A DNA stretch of 64,000 bases, from the NCBI GenBank assembly GCA_023458555.1, contig JAEWYS010000005.1, forward strand, positions 1-64,000, written 5' to 3'. Below, in pieces: positions 22,119-30,859 of this stretch. The notes beneath the pieces were generated by a model. The model made no database searches, had not been told where the DNA came from, and worked only from the letters and a program-made list of their open reading frames with translations. The translations under genes and the position numbers were made by a program. The DNA comes from Bacteroidota bacterium (GTDB taxonomy: Bacteria > Bacteroidota > Bacteroidia > Cytophagales > Cytophagaceae). Position 1 is the stretch's first letter. Each line of letters opens with the position of its first letter.

Positions 22119-23507
22119 TCAGAGCATGGCGGCTACCTGCTGGTAGTCGATTTTTCCGTTATGTGTCAGTGGTATAGTGTCCAGGTAAGTGATCCGGACC
22201 ATTTTGGGATGAATGTTTAGCTTGTCTCTCAGAACCTGTAGAATGACTGCCTCATCCAGGGTTCTGTCGGGATGTGTTACCAAAAGAAGATTGTCTTCGA
22301 TACCGGTACAGATAAAAGTGCCTCCCAGCGCATTTCGGAGGATCTGCTCGATATCATCGAGATTGACCCGGATTCCCAAAAGCTTGATAAATCTTTTTTT
22401 GCGCCCGGTAATATAATAATATCCTTCTTCATCCTGCCGGGCGATATCGCCGGTGTATAGTCTGCCGGTGTGCTCAAAGGAACTGAGATCTTCTATGCAG
22501 TGAGCGTAGCCGCCGGATACGTTGGGTCCGTAGTAGATCAGCTCGCCGGTACGCTCGTCGATTTCGAACCGGCCAATGCTGGTAGGAAAACCAATGGAGC
22601 CGTTCTTCCTCAACAGATCGGCCGGGGGAACGTATGCCATTCGCCCGGTAGCCTCGGTCTGTCCGTATTGTGAATAAAACAGCTTATCATATTGAAGCGC
22701 ATACTCGGCTATCAGGCGGGTCAGCGGCTGGCTGAGGGCTCCGCCGGAATGCGTCATGTAGCGCAGATCCGGATGATTGTTTTTGAAAAAGCCAATCCGG
22801 TACAGCATTTCATAGACATAGGGCACTCCGCTTAATGTAGAAAACCGGTACTTTTTAAAATCTGTCCAGAATTCTTTGCGGAGTATATCCTGCCCGGTAC
22901 AGACAATAGTCTTTGCTCTCAGGCAGTTTGTATTAAAGACAGACAGGCCGTAAATAAACGAAACCGGCACATTGAGAGGAACTACATCAGAAGGCTGTAT
23001 GGGCAGATAGTCAAGTATGGCAAATGTATTGCTGACCAGATTTTTATTTGACAGCTTTACCAGCTTAGGTGATCCGGTCGAGCCACTGGTGCTTAGCAGC
23101 ATCCTGATATCAGGATCTATATAATAATCAACCGGAACTATTCTTTTGAACAACGTAATATCTGTTGCCGCTGCTATGGACTTGTAAGCACTGACTTCCG
23201 AGCGTTCAGGATCATATATGTAATACGGACAGTATGTTTGCTCAAGCTGGTTTTTAAACTCTTCATGGAGCTGGGCGCTTAGCATGACGATCGTATACCG
23301 GCTGTCCAGAAAATTCAGAAATACCTTCACGGACTGGAACTTGCTGTCGCTGTATATAAAACACAGACCCTGACCATCGTCTATACGGACCGACTGATGT
23401 ATTTCCCCGATATTCCAGAATCTGCCTGTAGCGGTATCAACAAAATGAAGATCCTGATTTTGTAAAATCAGGTCGTACAACCTTAACTCATCTGATCTGT
23501 TTTTCAT
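22119..23507 (-). CDS. Stand-alone adenylation enzyme (AMP-binding ligase)
   Basis: 462 residues from ATG 23507. Core motifs of ANL enzymes are present in order: LLSTSGSTGSPKLVKLSNKNL (A3, P-loop), YSQYGQTEATGRMAYVPP (A5), GELIYYGPNVSGGY (A6), YTGDIARQDEEGYYYITGRKKRFIKLLGIRVNLDDIE (A7-A8) and LTHNGKIDY (A10 with the catalytic Lys). It would activate an acid or amino acid with ATP and load it on the adjacent acyl carrier protein, whose gene ends 23 bases upstream. The N-terminal 95 residues are shorter than in NRPS A domains. The acid substrate is not predictable by eye. No condensation domain exists nearby, so release must come from another enzyme, perhaps an NIS synthetase. Confidence 0.88.
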   Translation of the reverse strand: MKNRSDELRLYDLILQNQDLHFVDTATGRFWNIGEIHQSVRIDDGQGLCFIYSDSKFQSVKVFLNFLDSRYTIVMLSAQLHEEFKNQLEQTYCPYYIYDPERSEVSAYKSIAAATDITLFKRIVPVDYYIDPDIRMLLSTSGSTGSPKLVKLSNKNLVSNTFAILDYLPIQPSDVVPLNVPVSFIYGLSVFNTNCLRAKTIVCTGQDILRKEFWTDFKKYRFSTLSGVPYVYEMLYRIGFFKNNHPDLRYMTHSGGALSQPLTRLIAEYALQYDKLFYSQYGQTEATGRMAYVPPADLLRKNGSIGFPTSIGRFEIDERTGELIYYGPNVSGGYAHCIEDLSSFEHTGRLYTGDIARQDEEGYYYITGRKKRFIKLLGIRVNLDDIEQILRNALGGTFICTGIEDNLLLVTHPDRTLDEAVILQVLRDKLNIHPKMVRITYLDTIPLTHNGKIDYQQVAAML

Positions 23508-23530
23508 ATAATATAAAGTCAATATCCCGG

Positions 23531-23773
23531 TTAGACAATCTCGACCCCGTATCGTGTCAGCACTTCCCTGACTTTGGAAACCGTGCTCATTTCCAGGGCA
23601 TCTTCCATTTCGATCGAAATCTGGTAATTGCTTTCAAGCTCGCTGATAAGAGAAACATGACTCATCGAATCCCATTCGGGGATTCCCTGATAAGAAAGCT
23701 GGTCGTCTATTTTGCTGACGGATACGGACAATGCTCCCGCGATTATATCGTGCAACTGTTCGGTGGTATTCAT
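23531..23773 (-). CDS. Acyl/peptidyl carrier protein
   Basis: 80 residues from ATG 23773; the longer open frame overlaps the MATE gene and is rejected. The sequence IDDQLSYQGIPEWDSMSHVSLISELESNYQISIEMEDALEMSTVSKVREVLTRYGVEIV is a four-helix carrier domain. The Ser of EWDSMSHV is the phosphopantetheine site (D-S-M/L). It lies between the MATE gene and the adenylation gene and probably carries the ligase product as a thioester. No phosphopantetheinyl transferase gene is in the window, so a general one must act. Confidence 0.92.
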   Translation of the reverse strand: MNTTEQLHDIIAGALSVSVSKIDDQLSYQGIPEWDSMSHVSLISELESNYQISIEMEDALEMSTVSKVREVLTRYGVEIV

Positions 23774-23810
23774 GATCTGTCTGAGTTTATTACTGTTGAA
23801 AAAGAATGAA

Positions 23811-25214
23811 TTAAATGCGTTGTGATTTCCATTTGCCAGCTCTGAACGTAAAAATACAGGCGGTGGCAAGTACGATCTCGGCGATAAGTATGGCGATGAA
23901 AATACCTTTGGGACCCCAGTCCAGCGATATGCCAAGGACATACGACAGGGGAATCTGGGTCACATAGAACATCAGGATATAGAGCAGGGTGACTGTTCTG
24001 ACCTGTCCTGAGGCGTTGAGTGCTCTGGAAATAACCATGGTATACGCCAGCAATACATACGCTATGGTGATGTAGTGAATGTACATGACACTGTTGTCCA
24101 GCACTTCCCTGTTTTCAGTAAACAGTCCGACAATGGGTTCGGCAAACATCCACCAGAAGAGTGCGCCCAGTGTGAGAAACGTCATATTGAAGAGGCCTGC
24201 TCTCCAGACAGACTGTTCGGCTCTTTCCGGCTGACCGGCGCCGAGATTCTGACCGGTCAGTGTACCGGCGGCATTGCCAATGCCCCACGCAGGCAACAGA
24301 GCGATGGTGGTAACCCGCTGGGCGATCACATAGCCGGCCAGCGCGCTGCTGCCAAAGTGCGCCACAATCTTGATCATAATAATCCAGCTCGATGCGGGAA
24401 CCATGTACTGAACCGCGCCGGCAGCGGCGAGCTTTATGGTTTTCCGGATGAGTGATGGTACCGGCAGCAATTGTTTGCGGCCTATGACAATGATTGTTTT
24501 GCCCCAGATCAGAAAACTGGCCTGATAGGCGACAGCGATCGCTCTTGCGATTATACCTGCTACAGCAATGCCGGGAAGGCCGATTGCCGGAAATGGACCC
24601 CAGCCGAAGAGCAGGATCGGAGCCAGAACGATATTGACCCCGTTGGAAATCCACATGGTCTTCATCGCGAGAGAGGCATCGCCCGCACCACGGAATATAC
24701 CGTTGATGGCGCTTCGGACAATAATCAGGGGAATACCAGCGAAAGCGATCCGGACATACCATTTGCCGGCCTCGATAAGCTCGGATGACAGTCCCATGGC
24801 GGAAAGTATTTCTCTGTAGAAGAAAAAACAGGCTATGCCCAGGAATGCCGAGAAAAGACCGGCGATATAGATAATCTGCATAGCCGATAAGCCTGCTGTC
24901 CTGTACTTTTTTTCACCGACTCTACGGGCGATAATCGCAGACGCGGCTACTCCCAGTCCGGTAGCGAGTGAATAGGTAAAGGATGTAACGGACTCTGATG
25001 CCCCGGAAATGGCTATAGCCTCTTTTCCCAGCCGGCTTACATAAAACAGATTGACGCAGACAAACAGCGATTCGGTAGCCATTTCTAGCACCATGGGCAC
25101 TGCCAGCAGAAAAATGGACCGGTTGATATTACCTTCGGTAAAAGTTTTTTCGGAACCGGAAACAGCCTGTTTCAGCAGGTAGGCAAAACCTTTCAGATAG
25201 GTCGCTAGGATCAT
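23811..25214 (-). CDS. MATE-family efflux transporter (probable siderophore exporter)
   Basis: 467 residues with about 12 hydrophobic segments in two homologous halves (NINRSIFLLAVPMVLEMATESLFVCVNLFYVSRLGKEAIAISGASESVTSF near the start; LIRKTIKLAAAGAVQYMVPASSWIIMIKIVAHFGSSALAGYVIAQRV at the half-way point). This duplicated pattern with P-M-V-x-E-x-x-x-E is that of MATE/NorM proteins, which export cationic or amphipathic compounds with Na+ or H+. Its place inside the siderophore operon points to export of the finished siderophore across the inner membrane. It is 27 bases below an NIS synthetase gene. Confidence 0.9.
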   Translation of the reverse strand: MILATYLKGFAYLLKQAVSGSEKTFTEGNINRSIFLLAVPMVLEMATESLFVCVNLFYVSRLGKEAIAISGASESVTSFTYSLATGLGVAASAIIARRVGEKKYRTAGLSAMQIIYIAGLFSAFLGIACFFFYREILSAMGLSSELIEAGKWYVRIAFAGIPLIIVRSAINGIFRGAGDASLAMKTMWISNGVNIVLAPILLFGWGPFPAIGLPGIAVAGIIARAIAVAYQASFLIWGKTIIVIGRKQLLPVPSLIRKTIKLAAAGAVQYMVPASSWIIMIKIVAHFGSSALAGYVIAQRVTTIALLPAWGIGNAAGTLTGQNLGAGQPERAEQSVWRAGLFNMTFLTLGALFWWMFAEPIVGLFTENREVLDNSVMYIHYITIAYVLLAYTMVISRALNASGQVRTVTLLYILMFYVTQIPLSYVLGISLDWGPKGIFIAILIAEIVLATACIFTFRAGKWKSQRI

Positions 25215-25241
25215 TATTGGATAAAATATGCTGTAAAAAAA

Positions 25242-27056
25242 CTATATCAGATCGGCCTGCCGGACAGCCAGCAAGGGATTGTCGAGTGTGCTTCCCATAT
25301 CAGTAGGCATTACATCTGTTTTGTCCTCATAGCCGTCATGTATCCGGTAGCGGTTGAGATACAACCGGTCAAATTGGGGTGTATACAAATTGTAGCGTTC
25401 AAATTTTTCGTTCATTTCCGGATGTTCAGCCTGATATTCCTCAATTACTTCATTGACCAGTGTCCAGAACTCTTTTTCATCCAGTCCGGCGTATGTATGA
25501 AGGATATCACTCAGGTATCGGAAGAACGCGTCGAATACTCCGATGAGAATAAATAGGGGCACAGGTTTGTCAGCCCCTGGATCAGGTCTGTTCATCAGAT
25601 CAGTTACTTCTTTGGGCAACTGCTGCATGACCTTTGGAGTAGCAAGTACTTCATCCACAAAATCCTTGATGATGATGCGTGTCGGAAGACCGTCCTTCAG
25701 TACCAGTATGATGTTTTCACCATGTGGTGTGACATAGACCGAATGCTGATAATCAAGATGAAGCAGCGGTTTCAGATAGGCCCTGAAATAAGAGCTCAGC
25801 CACTGCTGAACTGAAATGTCAACCTGTCGGGCCAGCTCGGCTACCAGACAGTTGTTTTCATTGTCAACATAGAGTAGGGCAGCCATGGTCATAAGCTTTT
25901 CATCCTCTTTTAGATATTTTACGGCACTTTCTCTCCAGAGTGCGCCCAGCATTTCATTGTACTGATAGGGGGCATCCGTTATAGCATTATAGTGTGGATG
26001 CAGGTAGGTGACGGTAGCAAATTCGCCCAGCATATCCAGACCGGTAGCCTGAAGATATGGATCTTCCTGATAGAGCTTTTTGATCCATTGTGAAATCCGG
26101 GGAGCTATATACATATGTTTGGGAATCAGTCCCCGGATATAGCCTGTATTCAGAATGGAAAGAGCTGTTTTAACATAGTATTTGTCCGGCTGCCTGGTAT
26201 TGAGCAGCGTACGGATACTCTGCTGTACACTGTATACCGGTTCGCTGTACCCGAGAGGAATGAGCAGATTTTCCGCAATGTCCGGAGCAAACTGTATAGC
26301 CAGTTTGGCATTCCATTGCCAGGGATGTACCGGAATATATACATAGTCATCTGGTTTACCACCTTTTTTAGCAATCAGTTTGTTAAACTCCTGCAGCTGT
26401 TCGCTGTCGATCTCGTCTCGGTAAAACTGCTCCCGTGACAGGCGGTCGATCGAGTGAAAGATTGCCCGGCTGGTATGAGCTGCTACCCAAAACAGCCGGT
26501 TTTCGGTACCGGTTTCGGGCGCATATGTATGATAATCTCTCTGGCTGAATCCCAGGCGCCCTTTATTGACAATGATCCAGGGGTGGCCGTTCATCAGATG
26601 TTCGATGTCCTGATGATCCATTTGTATGATTTCAGAGGCTGCAGGCCTGCCTTTGGCTTCAATGTACGCGTCGGCATACAGCGTATGCAGCAGTTCCTCG
26701 GTATAGCGGGCCAGTGTAAAGGGTTGTATACGAAAAGAATGCTGCATCTCGATAAAAAAGCGTGGTGTATCGAGGGTCGGATCCGTATTGCCGTTTTCGT
26801 GGCGGGTAATGCTTGATTTGACTATATGCCAGTAATCCAGTTGACGATGATAGGCGGAAAATGTATAGAAGATGTGTGCATGATCCGTGCTTAGACGCAT
26901 ATGCGTCAGCCCGTCAGCTTCTGTTCCGGTTACTTCCGGATTAGCGACTTGTTCGCGCATGAGTTCTGCCAGACTTTTGGCCAGCAGATTGCGATTAACA
27001 CGTTGCCAGATGGTGGCAGTCAGGAAAGATGGAATATCTGAAATAGATCCGGTCAT
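25242..27056 (-). CDS. NIS siderophore synthetase (IucA/IucC family), DesD-like
   Basis: 604 residues. The ATP-binding signature GHPWIIVNKGRLGFSQRDYHTYAPE (158-182) and VYIPVHPWQWNAKLAIQF, SIRTLLNTRQPDKYYVKTALSILNTGYIRG and VYVTPHGENIILVL...IIIKDFVDEV mark the IucA/IucC fold; the C-terminal part (RYNLYTPQFDRLYLNRYRI) is the FhuF-like tail. The HPW-x4-NKGR-x-GF form is that of DesD/AlcC-like type C synthetases, which join N-hydroxy-N-acyl diamines to each other or to citrate half-amides. It is expected to form an amide bond in assembly of the siderophore in the cytosol. It sits 18 bases below the N-hydroxylase gene. Confidence 0.95.
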   Translation of the reverse strand: MTGSISDIPSFLTATIWQRVNRNLLAKSLAELMREQVANPEVTGTEADGLTHMRLSTDHAHIFYTFSAYHRQLDYWHIVKSSITRHENGNTDPTLDTPRFFIEMQHSFRIQPFTLARYTEELLHTLYADAYIEAKGRPAASEIIQMDHQDIEHLMNGHPWIIVNKGRLGFSQRDYHTYAPETGTENRLFWVAAHTSRAIFHSIDRLSREQFYRDEIDSEQLQEFNKLIAKKGGKPDDYVYIPVHPWQWNAKLAIQFAPDIAENLLIPLGYSEPVYSVQQSIRTLLNTRQPDKYYVKTALSILNTGYIRGLIPKHMYIAPRISQWIKKLYQEDPYLQATGLDMLGEFATVTYLHPHYNAITDAPYQYNEMLGALWRESAVKYLKEDEKLMTMAALLYVDNENNCLVAELARQVDISVQQWLSSYFRAYLKPLLHLDYQHSVYVTPHGENIILVLKDGLPTRIIIKDFVDEVLATPKVMQQLPKEVTDLMNRPDPGADKPVPLFILIGVFDAFFRYLSDILHTYAGLDEKEFWTLVNEVIEEYQAEHPEMNEKFERYNLYTPQFDRLYLNRYRIHDGYEDKTDVMPTDMGSTLDNPLLAVRQADLI

Positions 27057-27074
27057 AGCAAATTTCTGTTAGTT

Positions 27075-28403
27075 TTAAATGAGTTCAGGTACCAGTTTTG
27101 GCGAAGATGGTGTTGATGCCTGGCTTACACCGAAATGCTGGAAAGCAATGCGTTTTTCAATCTGGTACACTTCCCTTCCGGCAATCTGGTTAATAATGTA
27201 TGAATTGCGGTAGGCGCCCATGCCCAGATCGGAGGATATCAGACTGTGTGAATGCACTTCGGCATTTTGTACAAAAATAGATTCGTCCTTGTCAATGCTG
27301 TAGTTGCGCTTTACTTTGAAGAGTCCGCCGCTCGCACGTTCGATCCGGTGATTAATTCCCTCCAGAAAAGAAGGTTCGTGGTACTTGTATCCGGTGGCGA
27401 GAATCAGATGTTCGCAGTGTTCTGTAAAATGAATCCCCTGATCCATTTCGCGGAAATACAGTGTATAGAGCTTGTCAGTTTCTTTTTTGACTTTGTCCAG
27501 TTGGCAGCTGGTTTGTATGTGAACATTGAGAGGCTTGTTGTCAATGCTCATTTCATACATCCTATCATAGATGCTGTTGATAAGATCGTAATTGATGCCC
27601 TTAAACTGAGATTTTTGCCGTTCGAGCATTTGTTTGCGGACTCCCGGCAACATCTCGTGGAAATAATCCACAAAATCCGGTGAAGTAAGCTCCAGCGTAA
27701 GCTTGGAGTATTCCATCGGGAAAATCCGGTCTGGTCTGGTAAACCATTTCAGCTCTGTATCGGAATTTTTGTGCTGGAGCAAATCATAAAATACCTCGCC
27801 CGCACTCTGACCGGAACCTATCACTGCTACGGAAGAGCTTTCCAGTATATCCTGCTTGCGGTACAGATAATCGGAGGTATGCACAACGTTTGGCATTTGT
27901 TCACGATGGATAAATTCCGGAAGACAGGGCTGTGTACCTGTGCCAAGTACAAGCTTTTCGGCATAATATACCTTGGTGTAGGTTGTTTTGAGATTCAGCA
28001 CCGATACTTCATACAGATTATCTCTGTATTCAATAGAGACCACCTTGTGGTGAAATTTGCAGTTGTCAAGTTGCCGGGCAACCCACTGGCAGTATAGATT
28101 GTACTCTTTGCGCAGCACGAAAAAGTTTTCGCGGATGAAGAACTTGTACAAACGGTCCGATTTTTTCATAAAATTCAGAAAGCTGTACGGACTGGTAGGA
28201 TCAGCCATGGATACACAGTCGCACAGGAAGGGTGTCTGGAGAGTGGTCTGGTCCAGCATGAGACCGGGATGCCAGTTAAACTCTTCGTTCTGATCGAAAA
28301 ATACAGAAGATAAATCGCTGACAGGCTGGAGCAGGGCGGCCAGTCCCAGGTTGAACGGACCGATACCGATGCCGATGACGGAATATATGTGGTTGGATTT
28401 CAT
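27075..28403 (-). CDS. Lysine/ornithine-type N-monooxygenase (diamine N-hydroxylase)
   Basis: 442 residues from ATG 28403 (MKSNHIYSVIGIGIGPFNLGLAALL); the longer frame runs into the upstream gene. GIGIGPFNLGLA is the FAD-binding site in the form seen in IucD/PvdA/DesB. VAVIGSGQSAGEVFYDLL (mid-protein) is the NADPH site, and LILATGYKYHEPSFL is the conserved ATGY motif. The enzyme adds an oxygen to a primary amine of lysine, ornithine or a diamine, giving the hydroxamate precursor. With a PLP decarboxylase in the operon, an N-hydroxylated diamine (cadaverine or similar) is the likely product. It starts 2 bases after the NIS-acyltransferase gene ends, tight coupling. Confidence 0.95.
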   Translation of the reverse strand: MKSNHIYSVIGIGIGPFNLGLAALLQPVSDLSSVFFDQNEEFNWHPGLMLDQTTLQTPFLCDCVSMADPTSPYSFLNFMKKSDRLYKFFIRENFFVLRKEYNLYCQWVARQLDNCKFHHKVVSIEYRDNLYEVSVLNLKTTYTKVYYAEKLVLGTGTQPCLPEFIHREQMPNVVHTSDYLYRKQDILESSSVAVIGSGQSAGEVFYDLLQHKNSDTELKWFTRPDRIFPMEYSKLTLELTSPDFVDYFHEMLPGVRKQMLERQKSQFKGINYDLINSIYDRMYEMSIDNKPLNVHIQTSCQLDKVKKETDKLYTLYFREMDQGIHFTEHCEHLILATGYKYHEPSFLEGINHRIERASGGLFKVKRNYSIDKDESIFVQNAEVHSHSLISSDLGMGAYRNSYIINQIAGREVYQIEKRIAFQHFGVSQASTPSSPKLVPELI

Positions 28404-28405
28404 TG

Positions 28406-30859
28406 TTATATAGTTGAAGTGGTTTCTGCTACAGGACTGATTTGGATATCCCGGTTTTCCGGAAATTTTTCCCAGTACCATTCCCGGTAACAGAAGTTGA
28501 GATTGGCTTTTTTATGGGGCATCTCTATGACTTTCTCGATCCGGAAGCCCACATGGATTTTGTTCATGATGGAAGCCAGTGAATCGGTCGAGCCTTCGCC
28601 GACCATTCTGCCTGTCTGTGGCTGGGCGAATACATAATCGACCATACACTGGGTAGAGGGAGAGGCGTATTTCTTTTTAGGATCTGTAGCCGCGATAAAC
28701 TGGTGTGTGCCATAATCAGTAGGCAATACTTCGTAATAATCTCCGACCATATCTTTTACAGCCCAGTAGACTTCAAAGTTGTAGCTGGGTTCTCCGTTGG
28801 CTTCTCCTATATAACTGTGCGCAGCGTCTCCCGCGATCATGGTGCGGTAGTATACCTCCAGCTGGCGTATAGGCCAGTCCATTTTCCATATCTTGACAGC
28901 ATGCGGCCTGTGAAACCATTCGTGCAGCATTTCCAGATCACTGTCCAGATCAATAGGCCGGATACTGATGGTCACATCTTCTTTGGGAAAATACCGGCTA
29001 TAGATTACTTCGCCTGGCTTGGGAAAGATCAGCTGATCTGAAAAGAAATGCTTGTGCAGAAGATTGGGAAAAGAAGTATACACAACGGATACAGGCGCTG
29101 AGCCTCCATCGATATTTCTCAGAGCCGTGATCAGATTGCCCTTGAGACACCAATACCTTTTTTCGAGCAGGTAGGCTGTAAATGACCCGGGAGTAGCTTC
29201 GTGCAGCTGTTGAATTTCAGCGTAGAAGACCTCCAGCAGCTTCCGTTCCGAAACAAGTCCGTTTGCTCCAAACGTGTTGATCAGGCCCGAAATATTGCTG
29301 ATGATCAGGAAATGAGAAAGCAGATCATGGAAATATTTGTCCGGAGTAAAAGCATCCGGTTGTTCTGCCAGCCCCGGAATATTTTTACAAAGCTCTTCCT
29401 TCATAGTGTCTCTGAAAAGATAACTTTGATTATCTCTCAGATAAAGTCTGGCAGGAAAGTACTGATCGTCAAATCCGATGACAATGTTTTGCTGATGCAG
29501 CTCGCAGATAAAGCCATATTTCTCAAACATGGTAATGGTAGCCGGCATAAGCATCTGCAGGTATTTTCTGAACCATCGTATGGCGGTATCTTCTACCGTC
29601 CTGTTTGATTTACCAATTGCTTTTTCAATAATTGAAACGAGGCGGGCCGGCTGACCTGCTATTTCCTGCTGGCAGATACTGGCCAGCAGGCCAGTATTAG
29701 CCCAGGCATTATCTCTTTTGAAAGAATTGTGACGGAAGGATGTGTTAAAACCGTCAATGGTATTTCCGTTGTAGCTGACAGAAATATATCCCGGATCATT
29801 CATAAAGACAATTTCCGGATGCAGTGTACGGAGTTGTTGCCCCACCGGACCATTCAGCAAAAGGCTGAAATTATATCCCCGTTGCAGCTCATTCAGATAG
29901 TTGATACGTTCAGCACTGGTGATTTTTACATGAAGAGAAAGCTTGATCATCCAGTCACTTTCTGCATGGTAGACGGTGCGCACAGAGGAAGTCGGAGTGA
30001 ACTCCGGCCCCAGAGGTCCCAGGTACATGAGCAGGTTGCCGAGCTGCATATCGCTGACTTCCGGTTGTGTCAGCAGGTATCTGGCTTCCCAGGGATGAAC
30101 CGGTACCGGCTTCCACTCAGGATGGTTCCGGAGTAATTCGAGGGCGGGATGTTCCGGTGCTAAGCCGCCTTCAAGCTCTTCCCGCAGAATTGCCGAAAAG
30201 GCTTTGCTTTCGGTACTGGCTTCCTGCACGCAGGAATCATGTACAAGAAAATAATGGAGTTGAAACTGTCCATTGGTTTCCGGGGAATACAAAACAAGCT
30301 CTTCCTCTGAAAAGCCTTCACGGCTTTTGGTAAGCGGATGAAAACTGTGACCTGTTACCAGATTTTGTTCTGCTTCTATAAACGTCTGGAACGGAGCATT
30401 GACAGCTGTCTTATGTCTGACAAAATGCTCCATATAAAAAGACATATTGTCTATGCTGCGCTGCAGGCGGCTGAGGCAGTCTCCGGAGTCTGTATCCGGA
30501 TAGCGATTCTTTAGCTCGTTGCTTATCAGCTCGGTAAACCGGAACAATGTTATTGTGCTTGTCTCATCCGTGTTTGTGTCCCTCCCGATGATTGGGAAAT
30601 GGTAGGTATGCTGCAGCGTTTCGGAGCGATAGCGAACCGGAGCATATACTTCGGTTTGCGCTGCAGGAAAATCAAATTTCAGGTGCAACTGGTGACCTGA
30701 TTCTCGAAAACAGGCGGCCAGAGCCGGATCATATTTTGGTACTCCTTCATAAAAATTGCAGTTTTTTAATTCACGGCAACAGTTATTGAGCAGTATGGTA
30801 TAATGAATCTCTTCGGCAGTTTTTTTATAATCAGGCGGTATGCTCATAGCTTTTTCCAT
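28406..30859 (-). CDS. NIS synthetase fused to GNAT acyltransferase
   Basis: 817 residues. Residues ~1-620 are an IucA/IucC synthetase (GHSFHPLTKSREGFSEEELVLYSPE, VPVHPWEARYLL, SSVRTVYHAESDWMIKLSLHVKITSAERI, ELHQQNIVIGFDDQYFPARLYLRD). Residues ~622-817 are an acyltransferase of the IucB/AlcE/DesC-like GNAT type (ISIRPIDLDSDLEMLHEWFHRPHAVKIWKMDWPIRQLEVYYRTM...YWAVKDMVGDYYE...GTHQFIAATDPKKKYASPSTQCMVDYVFAQPQTGRMVGEGS). The GNAT part would acylate the N-hydroxylated amine and the NIS part would condense a carboxylate (HP-x-x-KSR-x-GF, more IucA-like than the other two). The fusion removes the separate iucB/desC gene. ATG 30859 overlaps the upstream gene by 29 bases; ATG 30847 (MSIPPDY) is a second possibility. 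Confidence 0.93.
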   Translation of the reverse strand: MEKAMSIPPDYKKTAEEIHYTILLNNCCRELKNCNFYEGVPKYDPALAACFRESGHQLHLKFDFPAAQTEVYAPVRYRSETLQHTYHFPIIGRDTNTDETSTITLFRFTELISNELKNRYPDTDSGDCLSRLQRSIDNMSFYMEHFVRHKTAVNAPFQTFIEAEQNLVTGHSFHPLTKSREGFSEEELVLYSPETNGQFQLHYFLVHDSCVQEASTESKAFSAILREELEGGLAPEHPALELLRNHPEWKPVPVHPWEARYLLTQPEVSDMQLGNLLMYLGPLGPEFTPTSSVRTVYHAESDWMIKLSLHVKITSAERINYLNELQRGYNFSLLLNGPVGQQLRTLHPEIVFMNDPGYISVSYNGNTIDGFNTSFRHNSFKRDNAWANTGLLASICQQEIAGQPARLVSIIEKAIGKSNRTVEDTAIRWFRKYLQMLMPATITMFEKYGFICELHQQNIVIGFDDQYFPARLYLRDNQSYLFRDTMKEELCKNIPGLAEQPDAFTPDKYFHDLLSHFLIISNISGLINTFGANGLVSERKLLEVFYAEIQQLHEATPGSFTAYLLEKRYWCLKGNLITALRNIDGGSAPVSVVYTSFPNLLHKHFFSDQLIFPKPGEVIYSRYFPKEDVTISIRPIDLDSDLEMLHEWFHRPHAVKIWKMDWPIRQLEVYYRTMIAGDAAHSYIGEANGEPSYNFEVYWAVKDMVGDYYEVLPTDYGTHQFIAATDPKKKYASPSTQCMVDYVFAQPQTGRMVGEGSTDSLASIMNKIHVGFRIEKVIEMPHKKANLNFCYREWYWEKFPENRDIQISPVAETTSTI

